Assembly: GCF_900100485.1 (NCBI RefSeq)
Contig: NZ_FNDH01000010.1
Coordinates: 1 to 64,000 of the forward strand
Reading direction: 5' to 3'
Source: Nitrosomonas sp. Nm132
GTDB lineage: Bacteria; Pseudomonadota; Gammaproteobacteria; Burkholderiales; Nitrosomonadaceae
Length of the DNA stretch: 64,000 nt
Positions 1 to 10,465 of this stretch are shown one piece after another. How positions within the stretch are numbered: position 1 is the stretch's first letter; each line of letters opens with the position of its first letter. Position numbers and translations under genes: made by a program. The notes below the pieces were generated by a model. The model was not told where the DNA came from. It saw only the letters and a program-made list of their open reading frames with translations, and made no database searches.

Positions 1-2
1 GT

Positions 3-128
3 TTGCACCACAGCGCACGCGCACATACTGATGAGGTCATCGCTAAGCTTTGCGAGGAGCTCAATGCTACTGAAACCTTCTTTCCTCGATCTGGACTTCG
101 TCTGATCTTTAAATTGGGGTCATCTTAA
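3..128 (+). pseudogene. C-terminal remnant of an unidentified ORF (possibly a transposase)
   Basis: An open frame enters from the left edge and ends in TAA at 126-128, giving 41 residues that include LCEELNATETFFP and LRLIFKLGSS. There is no start in the window. The ending is of the kind I associate with some IS transposases, and other transposase debris follows at once, but I cannot name the family. It could also be the true 3' end of an intact gene lying outside the window. Confidence 0.35.
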
Positions 129-237
129 AATCGTCGGGATCAGGTGGTCTGAAATTTAAGCAGTCGATCACCCTATGTGTCAGGATACCTTTCGCCTCAT
201 TTAAAACCTAAAAACTTCAAGGGCGAAGCGAGAGGAG

Positions 238-348
238 ATGATGCAAAAGAGCTATTCAAAAGAATTCAAGAAATCATTAATCAAGAAGATGACGCTACCC
301 AATTCGGTATCTGTTCCACAATTGTGTAAACCCAAATTCCGCGATTGA
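238..348 (+). pseudogene. N-terminal remnant of a transposase orfA (helix-turn-helix protein)
   Basis: A 36-codon ORF starts at ATG 238 behind a good ribosome site (AGAGGAG). It begins MMQKSYSKEFKKSLIKKM and continues NSVSVPQL. This resembles the first helices of small HTH transposase subunits, which usually run to about 90-100 residues. Here the frame stops at 346-348, just where the helix-turn-helix would follow. I infer a truncated copy; the IS family is not certain. Confidence 0.45.
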
Positions 349-423
349 ATTTTTATCTTCCTTTTTTAGTGTGCAAAGGGATGCATATGAGAGTGGAAAC
401 AAGGAGAAATTGGTAGCTTTTAA

Positions 424-585
424 CCCGAATATTTCATATATTCGCGTGATGATCACGCAAGATCTTGATTAATAGGGAAGTTTTGAGAAGGAGTGGTGTG
501 GTGATTCATACACTCGACTGAGCAAAATCTTTCTTATTAATCAAAAGACAAGTGAGGGCACGTGCCAATTTATGAAATATTCGGG
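424..585 (+). mobile_element. MITE copy 1 (162 bp), nested in an IS1380-type remnant
   Basis: Both ends carry the inverted terminus CCCGAATATTTCATA / TATGAAATATTCGGG (the left end has a small variation, CATATATT). The element is flanked by TTAA at 420-423 and at 586-589. Inside are the inverted pair TTGATTAATA / TATTAATCAA and a central hairpin around GGTGT...ACAC, so the whole element can fold on itself. It carries no ORF. It lies in the 3' end of the transposase remnant to its right, which now reads into the MITE and stops there. Same orientation as copies 2, 3 and 5. Confidence 0.9.
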
Positions 586-589
586 TTAA

Positions 590-1768
590 TACGTATGTCC
601 CGGAACAACTTGGCGAACTCGGCAGCGATCTTGAGCGTTAGCGTGCGGGCATGCTGCACAAGCTTACCTGGCAGATGGAATAGTCGCCAGCGTACTGTGG
701 CCACTCGATGACGTTGCCAATTGCCACCCGGTGCAGAATGCTTGAACAGGACAAACAAATTATGAGCGATTACGCCAATACGAAAAAAGGCGGCATTCGC
801 TTCGAACTGCCCGCAAGGCATGCGCTCCATGCCAAAGCCGATTTTTAGCTCCTTGATGCCATTCTCGGAGACTTCGCCGCGGCTTCGATACCAGATCAGG
901 GTGTCTGCCGTCGACTCAACCCGATTGCTGGCGATCACGTGATACTTGGGCTGATCATCGAACAATTCAGCCTGGTATTTGCACTTGACTACGATCAGGC
1001 AAAACGCCTTGTGCGTGGCTTCAGCTATGGCGCAATCGGCATAATGCTTCCAGTCTGATTCAGGGATAACTTCGATGGCCTTAAGGGTCGGCTCATCATC
1101 CATGCGGACATGGGCGATTCGATGCCCCTTGGGCAGGTAAGTTTCACAATCCTTGATGAATTCAAGATTTTTACTGGCCAGAGCAATGTTGCCTTCACGA
1201 AATTCATCATGAACCACTACACCTGCCTCAGCCAGATGGCCAATCATCGGCATATAGCCTTGTTCCCCTTGGTAGGTAAAGCGCGCCGCTTTCTTCTCGG
1301 CGATAATTTGTCAAACATCCCCATCCAGCGTATGAGCAGTGAGGCCAGTTTGCCGAATTCGCGTAGCAACGATCCGTCGGTTGGATAGCGTGAAAGACCC
1401 ATCAGCCCCTCTCCAGCACCCGTACGGCGCAACCAATCGCCCACAGCATCTGGTGTCGGCAGTATGCCCAGTTTCAGCAAGCGGGATAGCGCAGAGTCGC
1501 TCTTGAAGGTACGCATGTCCTCCAATGATCGTCCGCCATCATTGAGCATGAGTACCAGGGAAGTGACGTAGGCAACCGCATGATAGCTATGCCCACTTCC
1601 AGGCTTGGGCATCTCCTGCCGTAACCACCGCTCCAGCCCCAGGCCACAGACAAATTCCCCAAATAACACCAATCCAGCATTTGCTGTCAATGACTCGTCC
1701 GTCGCCTCTACCCTGAACGGAAGCACCATTTGTGCCAAAGCTCTCATCGCATCAACCTCTTTCATCAC
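590..1768 (-). pseudogene. Decayed IS1380-family transposase
   Basis: Two minus-strand frames together give most of an IS1380-type DDE transposase, a family normally about 430-460 aa. The N-terminal part (1244-1768) has VLFGEFVCGLGLERWL and GILPTPDAVGDWLRR. The C-terminal part (590-1253) has YMPMIGHLAEAGVVVHDEF, RSRGEVSENGIKELK and RHRVATVRWRLFHLPGK. A frameshift lies around 1345-1385, and the frame carrying QIIAEKKAARFTYQG has an in-frame TGA at about 1311-1313, near the first catalytic Asp. The end of the protein is replaced by MITE copy 1. No matching terminal repeat is visible upstream of 1768. The element cannot make a functional transposase, but the family is a plausible mobiliser of the MITEs. 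Confidence 0.85.
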
Positions 1769-1967
1769 CCAATAGGTGAGCGTTTCGATGATACTAATTC
1801 TACCGGATCGATTGTGGGATGCGGCATCCCTTTGCTTTACAATCTTTGAATCACGGATCTTGGGAGGTTAAATAACTAAGCAAAGTGATTCTTAATAATT
1901 CCGTTTAATTTCTCTGATTATCTCCAAAAATCTGTACATTTCCAGCAAAAAAAGCCATAATTTTGAA

Positions 1968-2420
1968 ATGACATCTAGAAATATATCGGCTAAAAATATT
2001 CTGGTTATCCATGGGCCCAATTTGAATCTTCTGGGTATACGAGAGCCTGGGATCTATGGAAAAACGACATTGGATGATATTAACAGAAAATTGTATGAAA
2101 TATCGCTAGCTGCTGAAGCAAGACTGGAAGTTTTTCAAAGCAATAGTGAGGGTGAATTAATAGGTCGCGTGCAGCAGGCTATGCGTGATGAAACTGATTT
2201 CATCATTATCAATCCCGCAGGTTTGACTCATACCAGCATCGCTTTACGTGATGCCCTAGCCGCGACAGGCTTACCTTTTATTGAAATACATCTTTCTAAT
2301 ATCTATGCACGTGAGGCATTTCGTCAGAAATCTTACTTTTCTGATCTTGCTATCGGAGTAATCAGTGGTCTAGGGGCGAAAGGTTATGAACTGGCATTAC
2401 AGTCTGCTTTAAGTGAATGA
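1968..2420 (+). CDS. aroQ: Type II 3-dehydroquinate dehydratase
   Basis: This 150-residue protein has the size and motifs of type II dehydroquinases, which remove water from 3-dehydroquinate to give 3-dehydroshikimate in the shikimate pathway for aromatic amino acids. Visible motifs are the N-terminal [16 protein letters not shown] with the catalytic Tyr, [27 protein letters not shown] and [14 protein letters not shown]. The enzyme is a cytosolic dodecamer in characterised members. It lies directly upstream of accB-accC, the usual order in beta- and gammaproteobacteria, but the 282-bp gap to accB is long enough for accBC to have its own promoter. The ATG at 1968 has only a weak ribosome site. 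No disrupting mutation is seen. Confidence 0.97.
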   Translation: MTSRNISAKNILVIHGPNLNLLGIREPGIYGKTTLDDINRKLYEISLAAEARLEVFQSNSEGELIGRVQQAMRDETDFIIINPAGLTHTSIALRDALAATGLPFIEIHLSNIYAREAFRQKSYFSDLAIGVISGLGAKGYELALQSALSE

Positions 2421-2702
2421 TGATTTCCTGATCAATCCTTCAATCGCTAGCGCATGACTTGATTAAGCATTAATCCAATTAACCTGATAGAAGACCAAAG
2501 ATAAAGAATAATACAAGGAATTGATAATATGTAGTAACATGCCGCCGCCACTTACTGAGGTATTCCTTGATGCATCACTTTATTAGCAAGCTACATAAGT
2601 TCTATTTTGTTTTTAACTGAATCTCGCAAACCTTAATGATAGATAATGTCTCAGGTTTGATTTTAGATTACTCGTGAACGGGATGTTCCCGGGAGACTGT
2701 AT

Positions 2703-3173
2703 ATGGATCTAAGAAAGCTAAAGAAACTAATTGAATTAGTTGAAGAATATAATATCGCCGAATTAGAAATTACTGAGGGCGAAGAAAAAGTTCGCATCAA
2801 CAAATCTGGTTACTCATCACAAAATTATGCGGCTATACCCCAGCTTTACCAAACAGCTACTGCCCCAACAGCAAATGTGCCTACCAATATAGCTGAGACT
2901 ATTTCGACAGAAGCAGAAATAAAACCAAGTTTACCGGAAGGCCATATCGTAAAATCACCTATGGTAGGTACTTTTTATCGTTCTTCCGCACCGGGTGCAA
3001 AACCTTTCGTAGAAATCGGGCAGACCGTTAAGGCGGGCGACACCTTATGCATTATTGAAGCGATGAAGCTTCTCAATGAAATAGAAGCTGATAAAGCTGG
3101 TGTCATTAAAGCTATTTTGCTTGAAAATGGACAGCCAGTCGAATATGGCGAGCCTTTGTTTGTGATCGGATGA
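2703..3173 (+). CDS. accB: Biotin carboxyl carrier protein of acetyl-CoA carboxylase
   Basis: This 156-residue protein carries biotin and shuttles carboxyl groups between biotin carboxylase (AccC) and the carboxyltransferase, the first committed step of fatty-acid synthesis. The N-terminal domain begins [20 protein letters not shown], followed by a flexible Ala/Pro/Thr-rich linker (about residues 45-75). The C-terminal biotinyl domain has [14 protein letters not shown] and the modified lysine in [11 protein letters not shown]. The start at 2703 has GGGAG just upstream. It is followed after 60 bp by accC, so the pair is almost certainly co-transcribed. The 5' region 2421-2702 is AT-rich without an ORF and probably contains the accBC promoter. 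Confidence 0.98.
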   Translation: MDLRKLKKLIELVEEYNIAELEITEGEEKVRINKSGYSSQNYAAIPQLYQTATAPTANVPTNIAETISTEAEIKPSLPEGHIVKSPMVGTFYRSSAPGAKPFVEIGQTVKAGDTLCIIEAMKLLNEIEADKAGVIKAILLENGQPVEYGEPLFVIG

Positions 3174-3233
3174 TTTTTCAATCATCTATTTCTGCGATGT
3201 TATCCTCCAGACTTCACCTCAAATACTTCAACT

Positions 3234-4601
3234 ATGTTTGAGAAAATACTTATTGCCAATCGTGGCGAAATTGCGTTGCGCATCCAGCGTGCATGCCGTG
3301 CCCTGGGGATTAAAACCGTTGCAGTTCATTCTGAGGCCGATGCTGAAGCAAAATATGTCAAGCTCGCTGACGAATCTGTGTGTATCGGCCCTGCACCGTC
3401 TTCACAGAGTTACCTCAATATACCAGCCATTATCAGTGCAGCAGAAGTAACAGATGCCGAAGCCATTCACCCCGGCTATGGCTTTCTTTCTGAGAATGCT
3501 GATTTTGCTGAACGGGTAGAAAAAAGTGGCTTTGTTTTTATTGGCCCCCGTCCAGAAACCATACGGTTGATGGGTGATAAAGTCAGCGCAAAAAATGCGA
3601 TGAGACAAGCAGGTGTGCCCTGTGTTCCTGGTTCAGATGGTGCATTACCGGAATCGATAGAAGAAATTAAGAAAATTGCTAAGTCGATAGGCTATCCCAT
3701 CATTATCAAAGCGGCTGGAGGTGGAGGAGGTCGAGGCATGCGCGTGGTGCACACCGAGGCCGCACTCTCGAATGCGGTCATTACAACGCGGAATGAAGCT
3801 CAAGCAGCCTTCGGAAACCCAACGGTTTATGCAGAAAAATATCTGGAGAATCCAAGGCATATTGAGATACAGGTACTGGTTGACGAGTATGGCAATGCTG
3901 TTTACCTGGGAGAACGGGATTGCTCCATGCAACGTCGTCATCAGAAAATTCTTGAAGAAGCTCCAGCACCGGATATCTCTCCACGATTACGCGACAAAAT
4001 TGGCGAGCGTTGCACAGAAGCCTGTCGTCGGATCAATTACCGTGGTGTAGGAACCTTTGAATTCCTTTACGAGAATAATGAATTCTATTTCATTGAAATG
4101 AATACTCGTTTGCAGGTAGAGCATCCTGTGACCGAAGCTGTTACTGGCATTGATCTGGTACGAGCACAGATTCGTGTTGCCGCAGGAGAAAAACTCTTGT
4201 TACGGCAAAAAGACATTGTGATAAAAGGGCATGCGATTGAATGTCGTATCAATGCAGAAGATCCCTATAAGCTAACCCCGTCGGCAGGTCGTATTACCCA
4301 GTATCATGCTCCGGGTGGTCCGGGTATCCGGGTTGATTCTCATGTCTATCATAACTATATGGTACCTCCTTATTATGATTCCATGATCGGCAAAATTATC
4401 GCTTATGGAGATGATCGAGATGAAACCATTGCCAGAATGCGTATTGCCCTTTCAGAAATGGTAGTTAGCGGCATCAAGACGAATATTCCACTACATCTTG
4501 ATCTGCTATCCGATAGCAATTTTCTTAGTGGTGGTGTTTCGATTCATTATCTTGAACACAAGCTTGCCTTGCATAATAAAACAAATAAGGAAAATGATTG
4601 A
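3234..4601 (+). CDS. accC: Biotin carboxylase subunit of acetyl-CoA carboxylase
   Basis: At 455 aa this matches the usual AccC length (about 450). It uses ATP and bicarbonate to carboxylate the biotin on AccB. The N-terminal domain begins [20 protein letters not shown]. The ATP-grasp domain contains the glycine-rich loop [40 protein letters not shown] and [14 protein letters not shown]. The C-terminal domain has RINAEDP and [10 protein letters not shown]. It sits between accB and prmA in a compact plus-strand operon (60 and 31 bp gaps). No unusual features. Confidence 0.98.
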   Translation: MFEKILIANRGEIALRIQRACRALGIKTVAVHSEADAEAKYVKLADESVCIGPAPSSQSYLNIPAIISAAEVTDAEAIHPGYGFLSENADFAERVEKSGFVFIGPRPETIRLMGDKVSAKNAMRQAGVPCVPGSDGALPESIEEIKKIAKSIGYPIIIKAAGGGGGRGMRVVHTEAALSNAVITTRNEAQAAFGNPTVYAEKYLENPRHIEIQVLVDEYGNAVYLGERDCSMQRRHQKILEEAPAPDISPRLRDKIGERCTEACRRINYRGVGTFEFLYENNEFYFIEMNTRLQVEHPVTEAVTGIDLVRAQIRVAAGEKLLLRQKDIVIKGHAIECRINAEDPYKLTPSAGRITQYHAPGGPGIRVDSHVYHNYMVPPYYDSMIGKIIAYGDDRDETIARMRIALSEMVVSGIKTNIPLHLDLLSDSNFLSGGVSIHYLEHKLALHNKTNKEND

Positions 4602-4632
4602 GCGATCTTATTGAGGTCACCTGCAGTTAAAT

Positions 4633-5550
4633 ATGTCCTGGGTATCCCTTAACATTGAAGTCAATGCAACGTATGTTGAAATTTTAAGTGATAAGCTCTT
4701 TGAGATAGGCGCATTATCTGTCGATATCCATGATGCTGCTGCTGGCACCGAGCAAGAACAGCCTTTGTTTGATGAGCCTGGCGAATTCACAGGCGAAGTC
4801 TGGACAAAAGCGGCCATCACTGCACTATTCGAGCAAGACGCAAATATCCCAGCAATCATGCAAACGATTACTCGGATACTTCAGCTTGCAACCCAACCTG
4901 AATACCGTTTATCTCGCATACCAGAACAAGATTGGGTCAAACTGACGCAAGCACAGTTCGATCCAATCGACATATCACCACGATTATGGATTGTTCCTAC
5001 TTGGCACGAGCCCCCTGACTCAACAGCAATCAATCTGATTCTTGATCCAGGACGCGCTTTTGGTACCGGCAGTCATCCGACGACTCAACTTTGCCTCTTC
5101 TGGCTGGACAAGAATATACAGTCTGGTGAGACTGTGCTCGATTACGGATGTGGCTCAGGCATACTGGCAATTGCTGCATTAAAGCTCGGCGCGAGTAGCG
5201 TGTTAGGCGTCGATATCGATGCTAATGCTATCGCAGCGAGCCGTGACAATGCAGCACTCAACCGTTGCGATCCAGAAAGAATAATTTTCTCAACAACATT
5301 GGGTTCATCCCAAAGCAACACGAAAGAAAACGGACAAGTAGATAGGATCGTCGCAAATATCCTGGCTAATCCATTAATCATGTTGGCGCCCATATTGATG
5401 AATGCCGTACGAACAGGTGGCTCTATCGCGCTTTCTGGCATACTTGAGGAACAAGCTAGCGAAGTCATCAATACTTATCGTCAATGGTTTGAAATGGATA
5501 TTGCTGATAAAAAAGAAGGTTGGGTGCTGTTGACTGGGATAAAGAAATAA
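4633..5550 (+). CDS. prmA: Ribosomal protein L11 methyltransferase
   Basis: This 305-residue protein matches PrmA, which uses S-adenosylmethionine to trimethylate several amino groups of ribosomal protein L11. The N-terminal substrate-recognition domain (about residues 1-95) precedes a Rossmann methyltransferase domain with the SAM-binding motif LDYGCGSGILAIAALKLGA. ILDPGRAFGTGSHPTT and the catalytic-loop VANILANPL are typical of the family. It follows accC by 31 bp, an arrangement common in proteobacteria, and is followed after 19 bp by the zinc-ribbon gene. The ATG at 4633 is used because the domain begins directly with SWVSLNIEV. Confidence 0.96.
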   Translation: MSWVSLNIEVNATYVEILSDKLFEIGALSVDIHDAAAGTEQEQPLFDEPGEFTGEVWTKAAITALFEQDANIPAIMQTITRILQLATQPEYRLSRIPEQDWVKLTQAQFDPIDISPRLWIVPTWHEPPDSTAINLILDPGRAFGTGSHPTTQLCLFWLDKNIQSGETVLDYGCGSGILAIAALKLGASSVLGVDIDANAIAASRDNAALNRCDPERIIFSTTLGSSQSNTKENGQVDRIVANILANPLIMLAPILMNAVRTGGSIALSGILEEQASEVINTYRQWFEMDIADKKEGWVLLTGIKK

Positions 5551-5569
5551 CGACTTTTTACTGATAGCA

Positions 5570-6349
5570 ATGGCACTGGTAACACGATGTCCCGGTTGTA
5601 ATTCAATTTTCAGCTTGACCATTGCTGAATTGCAAGCCCATGATGGTAAAGTGCAATGCGGACAATGCACTCAATTGTTTGATGCCCTCGTCATGCTTAT
5701 TACCGTCCCGGAATCACTGATAACGAAATCACCCTTAGAAGCTAAAGTAACTCAGGCAAACAAATCAAAGCTCCCTTCTCAGAATGAACTGACACCCCCT
5801 GCTTTTAGCATTCAGGATCAGGAAAAAGAAATCCTCGCTGCGGTCGATCAGTTTGATGTTCAGTCAGCACGCAAAACTTCACGACATTGGCTTTTTGCCA
5901 GCTTACTGATGATATTTATCTTAACTGTACAAGGTATCTATTTTTATCGCACTGAACTTTCTATCGCCATACCCGGTACCAGACCTTTTTTGGAAAATTA
6001 CTGTGCGCTTTTACAATGCACGATCAAGTCACCCAAACATATCGCTTTGTTAAGTCTTGAATCATCTGATTTACAGGCAAATCCAGCGCATCAACCCGGG
6101 ATCCTCACCCTTATTGCCACGATACGTAATCACGCCCCATTTCCGCAGGAATTGCCTGCATTATTACTCACATTCACCGACATGGATGACCAAACACTAG
6201 CCAGTCGCCTTCTTACCGCGCACGACTATTTGGATAAAGAAAGTGATCCCCAGGTTTTTGCGGCAAATAGCGAAATCGATATCAAGCTTTATTTTGATAA
6301 CAGCGATCTGAACGCAATGGGCTACCGGTTGCTGCTGCTCTATCCCTGA
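5570..6349 (+). CDS. Zinc-ribbon / DUF3426 single-pass membrane protein
   Basis: This 259-aa protein begins with an MJ0042-type zinc ribbon: CPGCNSIF and CGQCTQLFDAL give two CxxC pairs within the first 40 residues. A variable linker follows. One membrane segment lies at about residues 106-127 (WLFASLLMIFILTVQGIYFY), then a C-terminal DUF3426 domain (about residues 130-259) likely in the periplasm. In proteobacteria this protein is regularly found next to prmA, but its role is unknown. It probably ends the accBC-prmA transcript. A stem-loop lies just downstream. Confidence 0.88.
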   Translation: MALVTRCPGCNSIFSLTIAELQAHDGKVQCGQCTQLFDALVMLITVPESLITKSPLEAKVTQANKSKLPSQNELTPPAFSIQDQEKEILAAVDQFDVQSARKTSRHWLFASLLMIFILTVQGIYFYRTELSIAIPGTRPFLENYCALLQCTIKSPKHIALLSLESSDLQANPAHQPGILTLIATIRNHAPFPQELPALLLTFTDMDDQTLASRLLTAHDYLDKESDPQVFAANSEIDIKLYFDNSDLNAMGYRLLLLYP

Positions 6350-6365
6350 TTCTCCTCATAAAAAA

Positions 6366-6398
6366 GAAGGTGGAAGCAATATCTTCTCTACCACCTTC
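6366..6398. terminator. Stem-loop after the DUF3426 gene
   Basis: GAAGGTGG at 6366-6373 pairs with CCACCTTC at 6391-6398. On the plus strand there is no T-run after it; on the minus strand the hairpin is followed by six T residues. It may end plus-strand transcripts poorly or block minus-strand ones. Function uncertain. Confidence 0.4.
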
Positions 6399-6428
6399 CC
6401 AAAGGGAGCTACAGGAGTTATGTATTAC

Positions 6429-6445
6429 TTAACCCGAATATTTCA
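6429..6445 (+). repeat. Solo MITE terminus
   Basis: TTAA followed by CCCGAATATTTCA repeats the target-site motif and the first 13 bp of the MITE end found elsewhere in the window. The following sequence is unrelated and no partner end is seen nearby, so this is a truncated or decayed copy. Confidence 0.6.
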
Positions 6446-6592
6446 GATTCAGACAACGGGGACAATTTTATTGTCAAATAGACACAGCATAGCGTATGCA
6501 TACTTTACATTGTGTTTATGTCTTGATGATTTCAATTTTGTTAACTTTTCTTGAAGGTCACTTCATCAGGCCATGATGCAGTGACCATAGGG

Positions 6593-6598
6593 TATAAT
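6593..6598 (+). promoter_or_regulatory. Probable -10 box for metH
   Basis: A perfect TATAAT lies about 37 bp upstream of the chosen metH start. No good -35 box is visible at the usual spacing. I see no convincing cobalamin or SAM riboswitch in the roughly 285 bp between the previous gene and metH. Confidence 0.45.
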
Positions 6599-6634
6599 CA
6601 GTTACTTTGTATTTACCGGAAATACCATTCCAAC

Positions 6635-9600
6635 ATGACTCATCATCGCACTACTTTGCTGGAGAATTTGCTTGCTCAACGCATTCTGCTTCTGGATGGA
6701 GCAATGGGAACCATGATCCAGAGCTACAAATTGAGCGAGATCGATTATCGAGGAACCCGTTTCGCAGACTTTCCTCATGACCTCAAAGGCAACAATGATT
6801 TGCTGACGCTGACGCAACCGCAAATCATCCGTTCGATTCATGCGCGCTACCTGGAAGCTGGTGCCGATATCATTGAAACCAACACTTTCAATTCCAATGT
6901 GCCTTCGATGGCTGATTACCATATGCAGGATTTGGTATATGAGTTAAATTTCGCCGGAGCAAAATTGGCGCATGAAGAAGCGCTTGCGATGGAAGCTAAA
7001 ACACCAGACAGGCCCCGCTTTGTCGCAGGTGTCATCGGGCCTACAACCAAAACGACTTCCATTTCACCGGATGTGAATGATCCTGGTTTCCGCTCGATCA
7101 CTTTCGGACAACTTGTCACGGATTACTCGGAATCCATACGCGGATTAGTTGAGGGGGGGGTCGATATTCTGCTGGTTGAAACCATTTTTGACACCCTGAA
7201 TGCCAAGGCTGCACTGTTCGCGATAGATCAATACTTTGAAAGACATCAGATTCGCCTGCCTGTGATGATTTCGGTAACAATTACCGATGCTTCCGGGCGT
7301 AATCTTTCTGGACAAACCCCAGAAGCTTTCTGGAATTCAGTCAAACATGCACAACCCATCTCAGTAGGCATTAATTGTGCACTAGGCGCCGAATTAATGC
7401 GTCCTTATGTGGAAGAACTTTCCAATGTTGCTGAGGTATATACCAGCACTCACCCCAATGCGGGCTTACCGAATCCCCTATCAGAAACCGGCTATGACGA
7501 ATCGCCCGAATACACCGCAGGCCTGATCAAGGAATTTGCCCAGTCTGGCTTCGTTAATATTGTGGGTGGCTGCTGTGGCACGACACCTGCCCACATTAAA
7601 GCTATTGCCGAGGCAGTACACGGTATTGCGCCACGAAAAATCCCGGATATCACCAAGAAACTCCGCCTGTCTGGCCTGGAACCGCTTAATATTGGTGATG
7701 ACTCGCTGTTTGTAAATGTGGGCGAACGCACCAACGTTACCGGCTCGAAAGCCTTTGCCCGCTTGATACTTAATGATAATTATGCGGAAGCGTTAAGTAT
7801 TGCACGCAGCCAGGTAGAAAATGGCGCACAAATTATCGATATCAATATGGACGAGGCCATGCTGGATTCGCAAAAAGCCATGGTCACTTTCCTCAATCTC
7901 ATTGCAGCGGAGCCAGATATTAGCCGGGTGCCTATTATGATCGACTCCAGCAAATGGTCAGTCATTGAAGCAGGTCTGCAATGCATTCAAGGTAAAGCCA
8001 TTATCAACTCCATCAGCATAAAAGAAAGTGAAGAAGAATTCATTTATCATGCCAAGCTTGCACGCCGCTATGGCATGGCCATCATCGTGATGGCATTTGA
8101 TGAGAAGGGGCAAGCCGATACGATGGCGCGCAAGGTTGAAATCTGTACGCGAAGTTATCGTGTATTGGTCGACAAGGTTGGCTTCCCGCCGGAAGATATT
8201 ATTTTCGATCCAAATATTTTCGCGATCGCAACAGGGATTGAAGAACATAACAACTATGCGCTGGATTTCATCGAAGCCATCAGTATCATCAAACAAACCT
8301 TGCCTTATGCCAAGATCAGCGGTGGCGTTTCCAATGTTTCCTTTTCTTTCCGTGGAAACGAACCGATCAGAGAAGCCATCCATACCGCGTTCCTGTATCA
8401 CGCCATCCAGGCTGGCATGACTATGGGTATCGTTAATGCAGGTCAATTAGGGGTGTATTCTGATATTCCCAAAGATTTGCTGGAGCGGGTTGAAGACGTG
8501 CTGCTTAATCGCCGCCCTGATGCCACCGAGCGTCTGGTTGAATTTTCCGAAAATTTCAAAGGACAAAAAAAGGAGCTAGTCGAGGATCTCGCCTGGCGTA
8601 ATGAACCTGTTCGTCAACGATTAATACATGCGCTGGTCAAAGGAATCGGCACCTACATTACTGAAGATACCGAAATCATTCGGCAGGAGATTGAAAACAG
8701 CGGTGGGCGCCCAATTGAAGTGATTGAAGGTCCCTTAATGGATGGCATGAATGTGGTAGGTGATCTGTTTGGCGCCGGAAAAATGTTCCTGCCGCAAGTC
8801 GTCAAATCCGCACGTGTCATGAAACAAGCAGTCGCTTATCTGCTACCTTACATCGAAGCAGAAAAAAGAATTTCCGGCGATGCTAAGCCCAAGGGAAAAA
8901 TCGTTATTGCGACAGTCAAGGGTGATGTTCATGACATTGGCAAGAATATTGTTACAGTCGTCCTCCAGTGTAATAACTACGAAGTTATCAACATGGGCGT
9001 GATGGTGCCAAGTGCGCAAATTCTGGAAATGGCACGCAACGAAAAAGTCGATATTATCGGTTTATCTGGCTTAATCACCCCTTCACTGGAAGAAATGGCG
9101 CATGTCGCCAAAGAAATGGAGCGTGAAGGTTTTACCATTCCACTGTTGATTGGCGGCGCCACTACTTCACGAGTGCATACTGCCGTTAAAATTGCACCAC
9201 ATTATAGTGGGGTCACGGTATGGGTACCCGATGCAAGCCGAGCTGTAGGCGTATGCAGTCAATTGATGTCCCGGGATCAGCATATTGCGTATAAGCAGGA
9301 AATCAAGGCTGAGCAAGAAAAGGTCCGCGCTCAGCAGAAAAACAAAAAAGGACCGGCACAATTACTCTCTCTCGCTCAAGCACGCGCCAATGCATTGAAA
9401 ATAGATTGGCAGAGCTACGCTCCCACAGAATCGAGTTTCCTGGGCATCCGAACTCTGAAGAATTATCCTCTTGAAACACTGATTCCTTACATTGACTGGA
9501 CGCCCTTCTTCCAGGCGTGGGAATTGTCAGGACGCTATCCGGCTATCCTAGAGGATGAAGTGGTGGGTGAAGCTGCCAGCAATCTGTTCCGTGATGCACA

Positions 9601-10345
9601 GATCATGCTGAAGAAGATCATTGAACAAAAGTGGCTCACAGCCAATGCAGTCATCGGTCTCTTCCCAGCCAATTCAGTCAATCATGACGATATCGAGATT
9701 TATTCGGATAAGTCTCGTACCAAAGTGTTGATGACCTACCACACTTTACGACAACAAACAGTCAAGCCAGCAGGACGCCCCAATTTGTGTTTGGCCGATT
9801 TCATTGCACCTAAGGAAAGCGGCGTCATCGATACGATTGGATTATTTGCTGTCGGAGCTGGTTTTGGCATCGACGAGCACGTAAAAGCATTCGAAGCTGC
9901 CAATGATGATTATAGTGCCATCATACTGAAGGCTTTAGCTGATCGCTTAGCTGAGGCGTTTGCCGAGCACATGCATGCGCGCGTGCGGCGGGAATTCTGG
10001 GGTTATGCCAAGGATGAAACTCTAACCAACGAACAACTCATCAATGAAGAATATCAGGGAATTCGTCCGGCACCGGGCTATCCGGCCTGCCCTGATCATA
10101 CCGAAAAAGGACCCCTATTTGCCTTACTCGAAGCCGAAAAACGAGCCGGCATCATTATCACTGAATCTTACGCTATGGTCCCCACCGCGGCCGTATCCGG
10201 TTTTTATTTTTCGCATCCGGAATCTACTTATTTCGCCGTGGGTAAAATTGGTAAAGATCAAGTGGAAGATTACGCTAGAAGAAAAGACTGGACGCTTGAT
10301 GAAGCAGAAAGATGGCTCGCCCCCACATTGGCATATGAACGCTGA
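6635..10345 (+). CDS. metH: Cobalamin-dependent methionine synthase
   Basis: This large cytosolic enzyme moves the methyl group of 5-methyltetrahydrofolate to homocysteine through bound methylcobalamin. From the ATG at 6635 it is 1236 aa, close to the family length (about 1200-1250). The domains in order are: homocysteine-binding barrel ([11 protein letters not shown] near residue 20; zinc ligands in GINCALG and GGCCGTTP), pterin-binding domain ([11 protein letters not shown]), cobalamin domain with the B12-binding [11 protein letters not shown] and the SGLITPS loop, and the C-terminal activation domain that binds SAM ([12 protein letters not shown]). A TTG codon at 6551 would add 28 residues but these do not resemble the family. 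The gene stands alone, convergent with the diguanylate cyclase gene. Confidence 0.97.
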   Translation: MTHHRTTLLENLLAQRILLLDGAMGTMIQSYKLSEIDYRGTRFADFPHDLKGNNDLLTLTQPQIIRSIHARYLEAGADIIETNTFNSNVPSMADYHMQDLVYELNFAGAKLAHEEALAMEAKTPDRPRFVAGVIGPTTKTTSISPDVNDPGFRSITFGQLVTDYSESIRGLVEGGVDILLVETIFDTLNAKAALFAIDQYFERHQIRLPVMISVTITDASGRNLSGQTPEAFWNSVKHAQPISVGINCALGAELMRPYVEELSNVAEVYTSTHPNAGLPNPLSETGYDESPEYTAGLIKEFAQSGFVNIVGGCCGTTPAHIKAIAEAVHGIAPRKIPDITKKLRLSGLEPLNIGDDSLFVNVGERTNVTGSKAFARLILNDNYAEALSIARSQVENGAQIIDINMDEAMLDSQKAMVTFLNLIAAEPDISRVPIMIDSSKWSVIEAGLQCIQGKAIINSISIKESEEEFIYHAKLARRYGMAIIVMAFDEKGQADTMARKVEICTRSYRVLVDKVGFPPEDIIFDPNIFAIATGIEEHNNYALDFIEAISIIKQTLPYAKISGGVSNVSFSFRGNEPIREAIHTAFLYHAIQAGMTMGIVNAGQLGVYSDIPKDLLERVEDVLLNRRPDATERLVEFSENFKGQKKELVEDLAWRNEPVRQRLIHALVKGIGTYITEDTEIIRQEIENSGGRPIEVIEGPLMDGMNVVGDLFGAGKMFLPQVVKSARVMKQAVAYLLPYIEAEKRISGDAKPKGKIVIATVKGDVHDIGKNIVTVVLQCNNYEVINMGVMVPSAQILEMARNEKVDIIGLSGLITPSLEEMAHVAKEMEREGFTIPLLIGGATTSRVHTAVKIAPHYSGVTVWVPDASRAVGVCSQLMSRDQHIAYKQEIKAEQEKVRAQQKNKKGPAQLLSLAQARANALKIDWQSYAPTESSFLGIRTLKNYPLETLIPYIDWTPFFQAWELSGRYPAILEDEVVGEAASNLFRDAQIMLKKIIEQKWLTANAVIGLFPANSVNHDDIEIYSDKSRTKVLMTYHTLRQQTVKPAGRPNLCLADFIAPKESGVIDTIGLFAVGAGFGIDEHVKAFEAANDDYSAIILKALADRLAEAFAEHMHARVRREFWGYAKDETLTNEQLINEEYQGIRPAPGYPACPDHTEKGPLFALLEAEKRAGIIITESYAMVPTAAVSGFYFSHPESTYFAVGKIGKDQVEDYARRKDWTLDEAERWLAPTLAYER

Positions 10346-10465
10346 GTATTCAACTCATACAAATCGAGAATTGGATAGGCCCTCCCTGGAAATCTTACCA
10401 GGCTATCTACAAACCTATGATACGGTAACAGTCAGGGCAGGTCTCCGTTAGAACGATTCAAATCA

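Noticed and set aside
6350-6634. Cobalamin or SAM riboswitch upstream of metH.
   Set aside because: I see no B12-box or SAM-I core elements; the region holds a stem-loop, a solo MITE end and a -10 box only.
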